A stretch of DNA of 64,000 bases from Paracyclopina nana (GCA_019096065.1 JAGUCH010000008.1:3353001-3417000); one strand, 5' to 3'. Positions 40,526 through 50,464 are shown, counted from the first letter of the stretch. Translations and numbers: made by a program. Notes: generated by a model from the sequence alone, not told the origin.

Positions 40526-40533
40526 TATTTAAA
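40526..40533 (-). promoter_or_regulatory. TATA box of the 40.1-kb cuticle-type gene
   Basis: TTTAAATA on the minus strand lies about 40 bases upstream of an arthropod initiator-like TTCAGG (40496-40491), itself a few bases before the start codon at 40480. Confidence 0.6.
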
Positions 40534-40788
40534 GGTGACAAAGGGTGTGGCCAGTGAAATAGTCTCGTTCTTTGGCTATAATGAAATGTTCGAAAAATGG
40601 CATTGCTAATAATAATGCTTATGCTAATTTTTCTGTGATATCTAAGAATATATGCAGCAGCCAAAAAAATTCAAATAGTAAACGCTCAACTAAATAATTG
40701 TTTTACGAGCATTTTGAATTTTAGCGCCACTAGAAGTTTAAGAATGAGGTTGCGTTGCAACTGACCCGTGCGCGCGCACTTTCACAAG

Positions 40789-42269
40789 ATGTCAGCTGAC
40801 GTGACTGCTGATGCAGCGTGCAGGTCAAACAGAAACATCGCAGGTCAAAATGGAGGCGTCAAAAGAAGTTACGCCTCCTGTTGTACCAACTTCGAGCGTA
40901 ATAGACAAAGAAAACAAGGAAAAGAGGAAAAGTTTGACCCCTTAGAGTATTTCAAGTTGGCAGTGTTCAACGCTCGTGCAAATCGAATAAGACTTGAACG
41001 CCAGGAGCAAGCAGCTAGGGAAAATTTGAGGAGAGTCAAAGCCACTTCAACCAGAGGATTCACATTTTACTACACTGTCAGAGATTCTGATGGAGTGCAT
41101 CCAGGAACTTGGGATACTGAGTCGGACTCTGAAACGTCAGATTCTGAGTCCGAGTCCGAAGATGAAGTATTCCTCCACAGCCTACTAAAGTTGGAAAATA
41201 GAACAAAGGAAAAAATGTTGAAGGTGCTCAGCTTTTGGAACCATCCCTGGTGAACGATCTCAGCTTGCTGACTATACGTGCTGAGCGGATTGATGGTGCT
41301 GAAGATTTATCAAATGGTTCTGAGCATATATTGAATTATGCTGAGCAATCATCAAATGGTGCTGAGTTGATGTCAAATAGCGCTGAGCTAATGTCAAAAG
41401 GTGCTGAGCTGATGTCAAATGGTGCTGAGTACTTATCTGATGGTGCGAAGCTGATTTTAAATAGTACTGAGCATTTATCAAGCGGTGCTGAGCTGATCTT
41501 AAATGGTGCTGATCAAATCATAAACGGTGCAGATGAAATATCTAATAGTGCTGAGCATTTATCAGCTAACCAGGTTTCACATGGAGCTGAGCATGTTTCA
41601 AATGGAGCTGAGCAAATTTCTAGTGGAAATGAGCTTACATCGAATGGAGCTGAGCATGTCTCAAATGGAGCTGAGCAAATTTCTAATGGAATTGAGCTAA
41701 TATTGAATGGAGCTGAGCAAATTTCTACTAGAACTGAGCCAATATCGAATGGAGCTGAGCGAACTTCTTATGGAACTGAGCTAATATCGAATGGAGCTGA
41801 GATATTTTCTAATGGAACTGAGCTAATATCTAATGGAGCTAAGCATGCGTCAAATGGTGCTTTGCATATTTTTAGGAGTGTTGATCATGCAGCAAGTTGT
41901 GTCAAAATGCCCACAAACAATCCACAGAAAATTTGTCAATTTCGACGCATCGAGACAATCTCAGCTTCTACTCAGCATCTTCATATAGACTACAACTACT
42001 CAAATATCCCTTGCACGAATTATGAGCGAAACTCATCAGACCTGAGCGAGCTATTGAAATGTGCAAATGTCGTGAAGAGAAACAATGACTTTCCAGAAAT
42101 TCAATTTGCGATCCCTGCCAGCGCAGTAAATGAGCAGAATGAAGAACCGTTGCTAAATTATGCTGAAATTGAAGAATTGTTGGATTCAGCTGAGAAATCG
42201 GTGACAGATTGGACTTCTTTTGACGACTTTATCCGAAGCTTTGACGCCTCTCTCAAGCTTGAAAAGTAG
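40789..42269 (+). CDS. Unrecognised protein with a long heptapeptide (xSNGAEL) repeat
   Basis: I do not recognise this gene. Two overlapping frames can be joined by a candidate 62-bp intron (donor AAG|GTGCTC at 41224, acceptor TGCTGAG ending 41285). This gives exons 40789-41223 and 41286-42269, 472 aa. The first part is basic (KRSYASCC, RQRKQGKEEKFDPLEYFKL, RANRIRLERQEQAARENLRR), then a Ser/Glu/Asp run (SDSETSDSESESEDE). The second part has about 28 tandem heptads of the form [IVLM]-S-N-G-A-E-x, followed by a non-repetitive acidic C-terminus (IEELLDSAEKS, FDDFIRSFDASLKLEK). There is no signal peptide or membrane segment. The same GTGCTN donor type is used in the fusion gene. The alternative is a one-base indel at the A6 run near 41212, or two separate ORFs, the second opening near 41219. 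Confidence 0.55.
41289..41860 (+). repeat. 21-bp tandem repeat coding for SNGAE(L/H/Q) heptads
   Basis: About 28 imperfect 21-bp units such as TCAAATGGTGCTGAGCTGATG encode S-N-G-A-E-x-hydrophobic heptads. A subset forms higher-order pairs (GAEHVSNGAEQIS occurs twice), indicating segmental expansion. Ala and the Ile/Leu/Met are spaced 3/4, as in a heptad, but the Asn-Gly in each unit argues against a simple coiled coil. Confidence 0.85.
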
Positions 42270-42489
42270 AACCAATTGTTGTTACACAATAGAATGATGT
42301 CTTGTTGTCTACTAAAACGAGTTTGTTGTTTTGCCAAATTCTTTGTTAAAGAAGCCTTTCTTCAGATTGTTGCCCTGCAAGTTTTAACGCGAGACTCGCC
42401 CTATTTTTCTCATTGCGTAGCATCGCAAACTTGTGCGTGTATTCTTACTGAAATGGAGCAAAAAACGCATCGTTATGCATTGATGGCCT

Positions 42490-42497
42490 TATAAATA
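42490..42497 (+). promoter_or_regulatory. TATA box of the 42.6-kb cuticle-type gene
   Basis: TATAAATA lies about 31 bases before an initiator-like TTCACT (42519-42524) and 64 bases before the start codon at 42554. Confidence 0.65.
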
Positions 42498-42553
42498 TGG
42501 CGTGGCGTTGCCAACGCTTCACTCCCATCTTAGTCACAAAAGCAAAAAGAGCA

Positions 42554-42932
42554 ATGTTCACCAAAATAGTGAGTAGCATAAAAACCAAAATTTATCTTGC
42601 TTGAAAATCTAAGAATATTATTTGTGCTACTAAAGGTCTGCCTTTTCGGCCTTTTGGCTGCGGCCTTGGGACAACAGTGGCCTGCTGGTGTTTCGCCTGC
42701 TGCCTGCCCCAACTACCCCGATTGCAGCTCTGACATTGACCCCACTTTGGGCGTGCCAAGGGCTGGCCTTCATGGCCTGCAATATCCAGCTGGCGTGAGT
42801 GCAGCTATCTGCCCCGATTACCCCAACTGTGCTCAGGCTGGCCTCTATAATTTGCCTGCTGGTGTCCCCAATGTGGTTCAGTACCCTGCTGGAGTGGCCC
42901 CTGCCCTCTGCCCTAATTACCCTTACTGCTAG
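42554..42932 (+). CDS. CPxYPxC-repeat secreted cuticle-type protein
   Basis: Two exons: 42554-42568 (MFTKI) and 42636-42932, 103 aa. A signal peptide (VCLFGLLAAALGQQ) is followed by three copies of PAGVxxAxCPxYPxC: PAGVSPAACPNYPDC, PAGVSAAICPDYPNC and PAGVAPALCPNYPYC. These are separated by Gly/Leu/Pro spacers (LHGLQY, LYNLPAGVPNVVQY). The protein ends on the last Cys. It is the better-preserved paralogue of the minus-strand gene at 40139; the two flank the heptad-repeat gene. Both split off the first five codons in a mini-exon. A structural cuticle role is inferred from size, secretion, repeats and the VGPSG cuticle gene 3 kb away. Confidence 0.88.
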
Positions 42933-43037
42933 AAATTATAGTCTGCCTGTTTTTTTGCTGTGAAGTTGGATGGGATTCATCAGATGTTTGCTATATTAGC
43001 CTGAAAGTCATTAGAACATAATACACTCAAATATGTG

Positions 43038-43381
43038 TCATTGTTCGTAGTACTCCTCAATGGATTTCTCTCTGGATGAGCCATACTCTACTGGGGAATT
43101 AATCAATTACTAAGAGCACAAAAGCTTCGATTTATTAATACCTGAGCTGCCTTCATAATCATCCTAGAAAGGAAAAAAGCTCATTTTATCATCATATCCC
43201 GATAGGCTAATGAAATTTTGCGGGCATTTACCAATATCTCGTTGGTTTCGATTGGCTGCAAATCGGTTTGGTGGAAGTATTTGAATTTGATGATATCGGT
43301 CCTGCAAGCGATTGCGCAGCACACAATGAAAGAAAGCACGAGCAATACTTGAAAAGCTCCTTCCGCTCTCATGCTGACCAA
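43038..43381 (-). CDS. Small secreted protein of unknown function (74 aa)
   Basis: I do not recognise this family. Three exons, 43381-43232, 43163-43142 (22 nt) and 43090-43038, join in frame to 225 nt. The signal peptide (AFQVLLVLSFIVCCAIA) is followed by about 48 residues: a basic-aromatic start CRTDIIKFKYFHQ, then an acidic tail with DDYEGSSVEYGSS and the end EEYYEQ. Only one Cys remains after the signal peptide and there is no dibasic cleavage site, so a classical neuropeptide precursor is not supported. The start could also be the second Met (43372). Each splice site is GT-AG, and only this joining removes all stops. Confidence 0.7.
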
Positions 43382-43640
43382 TAATTCAAGACTACTGAAT
43401 TGTATCAGGTCTCAAACAAAGGCAATGAATACTTTGCAACAATGGCCATCATTCGCCTCGAGGCTCTTGCTATTATTGTTGACTCGATTTTAAAAGGATG
43501 CGTCGACGTCGAAAAAATATGTTTTCGCGAGAAATTCGTGAGCCCCGCAGCCATTTAATTTCACCTGTTGTTGTTTGCGGGAGATCCCAAAACAACCACC
43601 GACCCTTTTTGACCACGTCCCACTAACCCTGAAAAACACC

Positions 43641-43648
43641 TATAAAAG
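43641..43648 (+). promoter_or_regulatory. TATA box with matching Inr upstream of the 43.7-kb gene
   Basis: TATAAAAG is followed at the expected distance (about 35 bases from the TATA start to the Inr A) by an arthropod initiator TCAGT at 43674-43678. The start codon is at 43732. Confidence 0.75.
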
Positions 43649-43731
43649 CTACCGGGTCGGTCAACGCTTGTCCTCAGTCAGAAAGATTTCACGGTCAAGT
43701 CCACTCGGAAATAATTGGAAGATTCAGTAAC

Positions 43732-44290
43732 ATGTTGCGATTTTGCGTTTTGGCTGTGATTCTGGCCCTGGCCAGCGCTGACATCAACGCTCGGCCTCAG
43801 GAGAACATCAACAACTTTGAGCAGGCCGCACCTAGGGATGGCACCTTCGATTCATACTCTGCACCTTTGGGGGATGTGATCTCCTCAGGTGCAAGCCAAT
43901 CCTGGGATCATGGCTCGGTCTTCACCAGCCCCTCAGCCCAATCTTTCGGTATTTAATATGCGTATAAATGAGAATAACGAGCAACTTTTGAGCATTTTTC
44001 CGTTTGTAGATACCGCTTACTATCCTGCGCCCTCGTACTCCACATATCACACTGGAGGTAGCTTGGCTGGTCTGGACTTTGGAGCTGAGGTCGGGTTTGG
44101 AGGGTTCTTGAGGACGGCCCTCTATGGAATCATGGTCGTTTTGGGCCTCACAGCCCTGGCCCAGCTGTTTGCCAAGGTGAAGAACTTGGCCTTTTTTGAC
44201 AACCTCTTCGAGGGGCGCAACATCGATCCCGACACTGTGGTCAGCGTGTTCAACGCAATCAAGAAATTCCAGGAGAAGTTTGAGGAGTAA
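43732..44290 (+). CDS. Secretory-pathway protein with one hydrophobic segment, function unknown
   Basis: Two exons, 43732-43948 and 44010-44290, joined in phase 1: 165 aa. The product has a signal peptide (FCVLAVILALASA), then a Ser/Tyr/Gly/Pro-rich stretch (FDSYSAPLGDVISSGASQSW, YYPAPSYSTYHTGG), a glycine-rich turn (LDFGAEVGFGGFL), a hydrophobic helix (LYGIMVVLGLTALAQLFA) and an amphipathic charged C-terminus (VFNAIKKFQEKFEE). The strong TATA/Inr promoter and the position in a cuticle cluster suggest epidermal expression. I know of no family that matches. It would be a type I membrane protein if the second helix spans the bilayer, or a secreted protein with an internal hydrophobic helix. Confidence 0.75.
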
Positions 44291-45763
44291 TGATAATTAA
44301 CGGCCATTTTGGGCAGGCGTTGCATGAATGAGTGATGGATGAGTGATGATTTCTACTTAATGCTTCTACTACTACTACTATGAGAGCTTTCACGCAAAAG
44401 TGAATTAAATGTTGATTTTTCTGATCGATGAAGCCTCGATGTTGTACTAATTTCGTGTTGTTTAATCCCCCCGCTGCAGTAGCAGCAGCAGCAAAATAAT
44501 ATATGTGATCTTTCATGCTGGTTGGGGATCATCGAGGATGAAAACCAAACATTGGAAGCGGGGAAGGCACGTGGCCTCAAAGATGAGCGGAAAATTGGCT
44601 CAAATTGTCAACATTTTGCTTCCCAGGATCTCAAGTTTCTCCACCCTTCATGCATTGTTGCTGCATCCGAATTTACATTTATATGCAGACTTCTTTGGCA
44701 TTATTGAAAAGCAGGTGCTCGCCATTCCAATCATAATAATTCTTTTGAGCCGCATTTTTTTCGACTCTCATTATGGGATTACCTACAATTTTCCGATTCA
44801 TCTATACACGACGAGCACCCTGGAGATCATAATGACTACCTCACAAAAAATAGATACTTCCATATACTTATACGCGAGCAGTAGTAAAAGCAGCTGTTTT
44901 TCATGACAACGCCCAATATTGGTTACTAATTTGCAGTACCATGCACACTGGGGAAAACCCACTCAAAAAAGCTCCAATTTTTACCGAGCCCCTAATTTAA
45001 TACAAGGTAATTTCAATAGCGTTTTAGTCTATGCAGAAAATTACTTATTTGTGTTTTTTAATTTTTGAGCTGCACCTTTCGACCCCTTAGGGCAATAATT
45101 GAAAAAAAGCATATGCACAGAAGGTTTCATTTGCTCAAGGTGGGGTCGTCGGTATGATTATTTTGAAATATCGACAGTTTCCCTCAATAAGCTAAAGCTT
45201 GCAGTCAATAGGTAGTTGTAGTAAATTCCTGGATGTTTACGAGCTAAATTTAGCTTTGAAAAACACCACACAATTCGCCCTCTCCAACTCTTGAAGTGGC
45301 CAACAATTCAGCAAACAATTTATGTGGTGAATTCTCTTGTGGGTGAAGTTGATGTTTGCATTTCCTAGATTTACATGGCTAAAAACAAATATGGCGCGGA
45401 GGACAAAGTTATGAGTAGTTTTATCCCCTTCATTGGTTCTTGTCATCTGCTTCATTCATGATGTTGATGGTCGGCCACCAAACATAAAAGGAACCATTTT
45501 GCCAGAGCTGCTGTTCTCTGTCATGTGTTCCTCTTGTTAATGTGATTTGCACCCTTTCAACCAAAGATCCTACTATGAATATTGTAGCACGCAGTCAAAG
45601 CTCTCTCTGCTGCTATAGCTCTGATCCCTTAACTGACGTGGCAGTTTTATGGACTGAAAATTCATCCACATAGTTAACTCCATTCGTGACTAATACACTT
45701 GTAATTGTCTACGACGCAGAATATCATCCACTTAGTTTTGTTTTCTGGTCTTGGCGCAAAATC
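44291..45763. other. Intergenic region, no gene supported
   Basis: This lies between the stop of the 43.7-kb gene and the poly(A) signal of the convergent VGPSG cuticle gene. It contains a short CTA triplet run (44366-44381) and a CAG-type run (44476-44494). Open frames are short and unconvincing. Confidence 0.5.
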
Positions 45764-45769
45764 TTTATT
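45764..45769 (-). terminator. Poly(A) signal AATAAA of the VGPSG cuticle gene
   Basis: An AATAAA hexamer on the minus strand lies about 42 bases downstream of the stop codon at 45811-45813. Confidence 0.65.
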
Positions 45770-45810
45770 GTATTAAGGTACTTTTGGTGCTTGCAAAATT
45801 AGGGCAGATT

Positions 45811-46680
45811 TTAAAAGGCAATGGATCCAGAAGGTCCCACAAGGCCAGAAGGCCCAATGTTGCCTGACGGTCCAACGAGGCCAACAAAGGCCGTGTTGGA
45901 GGCTGCTTGCTGCTCTTGAAGGGCCAAAAGTTGAGCCTCGGCTTGGGCATGTCTGGCCTCAGCCAGGGCATGAACTGTTGATCCAGGATTGCGTCCTTGA
46001 AGGGCCAACACTTGGTCCAGAGCAGCCTGATGTTCGGCAAGACCGGGGACGGCAGGGAGAAGGGGCTGAGAAAGGTCAAATTGCTGTTGCTTGATTAAAG
46101 CTTCTGCAGCCTCGTGGCTGAGTTGGGGGAAGGGAGCACCAGCTGCCAAGGCCAAAAGGCCACTGAACACAATAAATCTCATCTGAAAGAAATTAATTAT
46201 TAACATACTTTTTAAAGGCTTAATTTAAAAACACCTTGACAGTACAATTCAAAAGCAATTTGAAAGTGTAATTTTAAAAAACTTCTTAAGTTTACTTTTT
46301 AACAACACTTCGATCTGAAGTATATTTAAGAAAAAATACTTGGTAAGTGTATTTTTAACAACTTCTTAAGTGTAGTATTTTTAACAACTTCTTAAGTGCA
46401 TTTTTAACAACTTCTTATGTGTATCTTTAACAACTTCTTAAGTGTTTTTTTTATTCTAAAGTGTATTAAAACCCATTAATTAATGTTTAGTGTTAGAAAC
46501 ACTTTTAAGCGTATTTAAAAAAATATTATTAAAACTGTATTAATCACACACTTTCAAAGGCTATATTAATGAAAACACTCCTCATGGATATTATCTCAAT
46601 AACTTTTTAAATGTATTTCTTGAAAAGGAATACCTAAATGTACTTTTAAATCATTTTTGAAGAAAAACTTTCCTCACCAT
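45811..46680 (-). CDS. Crustacean-type cuticle protein with VGPSG repeat
   Basis: Exon 1 contributes only the start ATG (46680-46678), immediately followed by the donor GTGAGG. Exon 2 (46182-45811) begins with a second ATG and encodes the rest, about 124 aa. The signal peptide (RFIVFSGLLALAAGA) is followed by an Ala/Gln/Glu/Leu-rich helical region (AEARHAQAEAQLLALQEQ). The C-terminal module FVGLVGPSGNIGPSGLVGPSG carries three GPSG motifs. That G-x-V-G-P-S-G signature is the crustacean cuticle repeat (Pfam Cuticle_1) of calcified exoskeleton proteins, and is the best lineage marker in the window. The 495-bp intron contains an AT-rich minisatellite. The TATA/Inr pair upstream is well spaced. 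If exon 1 is not used, the Met of exon 2 would serve as the start. Confidence 0.88.
46183..46677 (-). repeat. Intron of the cuticle gene with AT-rich minisatellite
   Basis: Within this intron, about 46290-46450 contains several imperfect copies (period about 24-32 bases) of a unit with core TTAACAACTTCTTAAGTGTA (plus strand). Degenerate echoes such as ACTTTTTAA extend to about 46650. Confidence 0.7.
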
Positions 46681-46785
46681 TTTTGATTAAGGTAGGGTTC
46701 TTTTTGAGCTCAGTCAATCCAAAGTTTGGACTCTACTGCCACAAGTGTGAGGGATAACTGAAGACGTTGCAGGTCGATGGTCCCA

Positions 46786-46793
46786 TATTTATA
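46786..46793 (-). promoter_or_regulatory. TATA box with matching Inr of the VGPSG cuticle gene
   Basis: TATAAATA on the minus strand is followed, about 34 bases from its start to the initiator A, by TCAGTT (46761-46756). This places the transcript start about 80 bases before the ATG. Confidence 0.75.
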
Positions 46794-46799
46794 CTACTA

Positions 46800-49700
46800 C
46801 ACGCATGTGTCCTTTACTCAAGTGCATTCAAGTTTTTTTAGCTTAGCACGTTTCAGGCCAGCAATTTGCGAGCGGACAAGAATTTGACAAAAGAGCCCTT
46901 TGTGTCACCCAAAAATGCATTCCTTGTACGGCAGATAATTTCAATGGTCAATGTGATGCTAAAACATCCAAACAGGAAGAAGATGCTGGATTCCATTTAA
47001 AAAATCACCCAAATAAAAGCATTGCAGTAACCATTTCGCAGCGCATTAGCCTCGTGGCTAATCAATTAAAAATACAACTGATCGACTCTCATTCACACCA
47101 TTTCACGTGACAAATGAAGTCTGCAATGAGCTCGCATTCGAAAAGAAGATTCATTCGCATCGCTGCTTTTTCATAGTGGACCTATCATGAATATTATGAT
47201 GGAGAGTCGCGCGAGCGGAGCGGCAAAAAGCATCAGCGGAAGTCAGCTTTCTATTTACGTTAATTGTTTTCGGCAGATGCCTATTTTTTATACACATATA
47301 GAGAGTGGAAAAAGTGTAGTTTTTCCCCAATATGCTCCACTCATGTTAAAAAGTTTCCCCGTTCTTCTTCTCATGGTTTTTGGGACGTCCAAGTTTGAGT
47401 TAGTCAATTCAATTTATGCGATACGGGGCCATATGTGAGTGTGAGTGAGCTGCAGAGACAGACAACGCCCCATAAATGGATCGAGAGTTGTTGCAAACAC
47501 TGATCGGGCTTCTGAAAAGATCGGTGTAGCCATTATTGCTAAAGTCCCTTCGGGACATCTGCCACATAACTTCGCAGCCATGAATGATACCCACGCCTAT
47601 TTACCATGCCAAAAACAAATAATAATCCCCTACGCACGAGGCATAAAAAGAAACTTGCTGAATCACTCAAAATTGGAGCGATAAAAGGGCGAGCCTAATC
47701 CGAGATATGGCGGTACATTACCGTGACTAAAATCTGGATTCACGACAGCTTTTAACCAATCCACTGCAGAAATATTGAAATACGCTCGAATTGGAGGCTG
47801 CCTTATCGAGATTTTTGTGGATATTAAAAACTCCCCATTATTGCTGCTGATAAGAAGCTGAAAAAGCCTTGGACGTCCGCTCGCCTTTAAATGCTGATTG
47901 GAATCCGATATTTGGCGGATAGGCCAATTGCAAAAATAACCACTAATTGATATCCAGTAGGATACCGTTTGTAGCATATTGGCCAGGCTTTTAAATTCTA
48001 TTTTTGAACTGGAGAATTGAGCACAATCGCCCTTGATCACAGCAATTGCTGCTGCGTCGCACAATGTGTAGTATATAGCCAAAAAAGCGAGGATACTTTT
48101 CACGCATATTAGCGGCTATATTTATTGCTCGGAAAAAGGGTTGAAATGGGGTGAGCAAAATTGGAAAAATTGGACCTTTGTTGTTGGCAGTTTTTTTCCC
48201 TGCTGCTCCACTCCCTAATAAACGCATTTTAGCACTATGTTTGATCAAAGCAGAGCTGACAATATAATAATCAATCGTGAAGGAAGTCAAGAAAGCAAAA
48301 TACATAACAACAAATGAGCGAGCCATATGTTACCACTGCTACTACTACTACTCTGACTGGTGCACAGTACAACATCCATGGTAATTCCGTAATTCCTATT
48401 TATTGCTTTCTCTCTATTGTGCTAAAGAGACTCTTCCATTATGATAGCCAAGTGGCTCAAAAAATTTGCCAATTGCCAGGGGAGCAATTCTTTGCTAAAC
48501 TCATTAAAGTGGAAATAATTCAGGATGATGCTGATTGCCATCTTATCTGAAGAAATCTCCACTTTGGCACAGCCTGCTTTTTTCATGGTATATCAGCTAT
48601 AGTGTAACCTTTTAAAATGTAGCAGGTGTCACCCTTCCAAAGCTAAAAGCCCCTTTGCCATTACATGAAGTGTGAAATTGTCTGATAAAGTTCCTCTTGG
48701 CCAATTGATCATGATCATCATATTTATTCTGGTCCGAGAGACGGCAAAAAGGGGCTGCCATTTTGATATGTCATCACAGGGATTATTGTCAAGTTTTGAC
48801 GAGTTAAATCCTCGCCATGCCCAGCCATGATTTAATCCCATCATCACATTTCCTGAAAAACCGCACGCACACTGGGAAACTGGGCTCGCAGCCCAGCCTC
48901 ATATTCTGAACTTTTTACGCCAAGCTAGTCCAACTGTGCGGTGTTTCCTGTATGTTTGATCTTGTTCTTGTGTGGCCAGAAAAAAAGGAAGGGATCAATA
49001 TTTGTAATAGGGATGATGTTTTTGAGCATGACAGGAGAGAAAGTGAATTTCAAAGTGGCCAATCCGTCCGATGGGACCTTTTTTTCATGGGTTAAACTCG
49101 AGGGGACGAGGGTCTCACAATGACTTTTTTACAATATGTTGTTGTTGTTGCTGCTATCTATCTTTGTTGTCACCATGAATAAATGGGATGACGTTGCAGA
49201 GTTTTGGCCATGATCGATTTTGGGCTGCGATTCCTGAGAAAGTGGCAAAAAATTGCTGGTAAGCGTGACCGGGTCTCAATATCAGAATTGTTTAAACATC
49301 GGTAATATGCACTGGCAAAACGAGTTCTCACGTCGCTTCTGGCAACTCTTGCAGCCAAACAAAATTCCCTTTGTTGGGTGGGGACGACGTGATCGCTAAT
49401 TTGGTTATAGAATCAACATCAGATCCGTCTGTCGACTTCAATTATAAGAGCAATAGAAAGCCCCCTTTGACAATACGGTTTAATGTTTTTGCTTTCCCTT
49501 AATCTCTCCCAAAAACTTAACAAACCAACTGAAGGCAAATTGGGCTGGCATAAAAAGAAAGTTTCTTAAATGCAGCCTCAGTTGAAGCTAGTTTATTTAG
49601 CAGCGGCCGAATTCATAGAAGTTGCAGCTATAATTATGTGAGACTGCACACAGCATAAATCAAATGCAAGAGGATTCATATCAAGCCACGTTTACAGTGC

Positions 49701-50042
49701 ACTGCTAGCATGTATAGTGTAGCTATGTGCTATGCACTCACAGCTGTAGAGTTGAAATTGACGAATGTTCGAGGTTGCGTGCATGTCCTTCTTGTCAAAA
49801 GAAGAGTGCGTGCAACTCAGGTATGCAAAGCATCGAGCAAAAACAGGCCTGGTTTTGCTTCAATGGCCTTTCACAGTTTTGCATGTTCAGAAAATAGGAA
49901 TTTATTCTTATGCTCCAAAGAGGCTTTTTTGCTTGATGCCTTGCCTGGTTGAAAGAGCTTCTGTTTTTTAACTCTTGTGATTGATCAAAGCTACATTTTT
50001 GCCATATGGCTTTAGAAAGCTGAGATAGTGCCTATTAGAGTC
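46800..50042. other. Intergenic region, no gene supported
   Basis: I find 3.2 kb with no recognisable protein domain, splice-linked ORF or RNA fold. A GTT triplet run (49140-49152) is present. The last ~60 bases should contain the snRNA promoter (PSE) for the U1 gene, but I cannot assign a motif with confidence. Confidence 0.5.
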
Positions 50043-50205
50043 ATACTTACTTGGTGTGGAGACAACCGTGATCAACGAGGCGGTTGCTCCAAGGTGACGC
50101 TAACCCATTGCACCTCGGGCAGGCCGATCCTTGCGATGTTTCCAAAGTGGGAACAGTCGGACACGTAATTTCTGTTAGTGGGGATTTGCGTTCGCGCTGT
50201 CCCTG
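50043..50205 (+). ncRNA. U1: U1 spliceosomal snRNA gene (divergent variant)
   Basis: The sequence starts ATACTTACTTGG, close to the universal U1 5' end ATACTTACCTGG. It then follows the U1 layout in order. Stem-loop I has AACCG/CGGTT arms. Stem-loop II has the U1A-binding loop CATTGCACCTCGG. Stem-loop III has GCGATG and GGGAA. The Sm site is AATTTCTG, and stem-loop IV is the tetraloop hairpin GCGTTCGCGC closed by GGGA/TCCC. About 163 nt is the normal length. A GTTTCAAAGTGAA element at 50213 resembles the snRNA 3' box. Oddities are C9 changed to T in the 5'-splice-site recognition region, and loop I reading GATCAACGAG rather than GATCACGAAG, where U1-70K binds. It is either an expressed variant U1 or an early pseudogene; no other U1 copy is in the window. 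Confidence 0.88.
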
Positions 50206-50464
50206 TTTCAATGTTTCAAAGTGAATAATAAAAAAACCAATGAAGAGCAGGTTTAATTCTGAAATGTTGCAAATTGCAATTTAGTATTAATTTTAAAAAA
50301 TGAGCCCCAACATAATATCATTTAATAATTAACATAATAAATAGCTAGTTGGTACTTTGTTCTCCAAGAGTTAAGCTTAACCTAGCCATAAATAATGCCA
50401 AACAAAGCTGTTTTTTCGTGTTTACCTGGTGACCGTTATTTAAATACTGTATGGTATTTAAGGT
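50206..50464. other. Spacer between U1 and the duplicated repeat
   Basis: It contains the putative snRNA 3' box and then AT-rich sequence with ATTTAAATAC-like motifs. A weakly similar inverted stretch lies right of the duplication (52075-52105). Confidence 0.4.

Noticed and set aside
44505..44906. 133-codon plus-strand frame in the intergenic region
   Set aside because: It has no domain, signal or splice partner, and overlaps other random frames. I treat it as chance.
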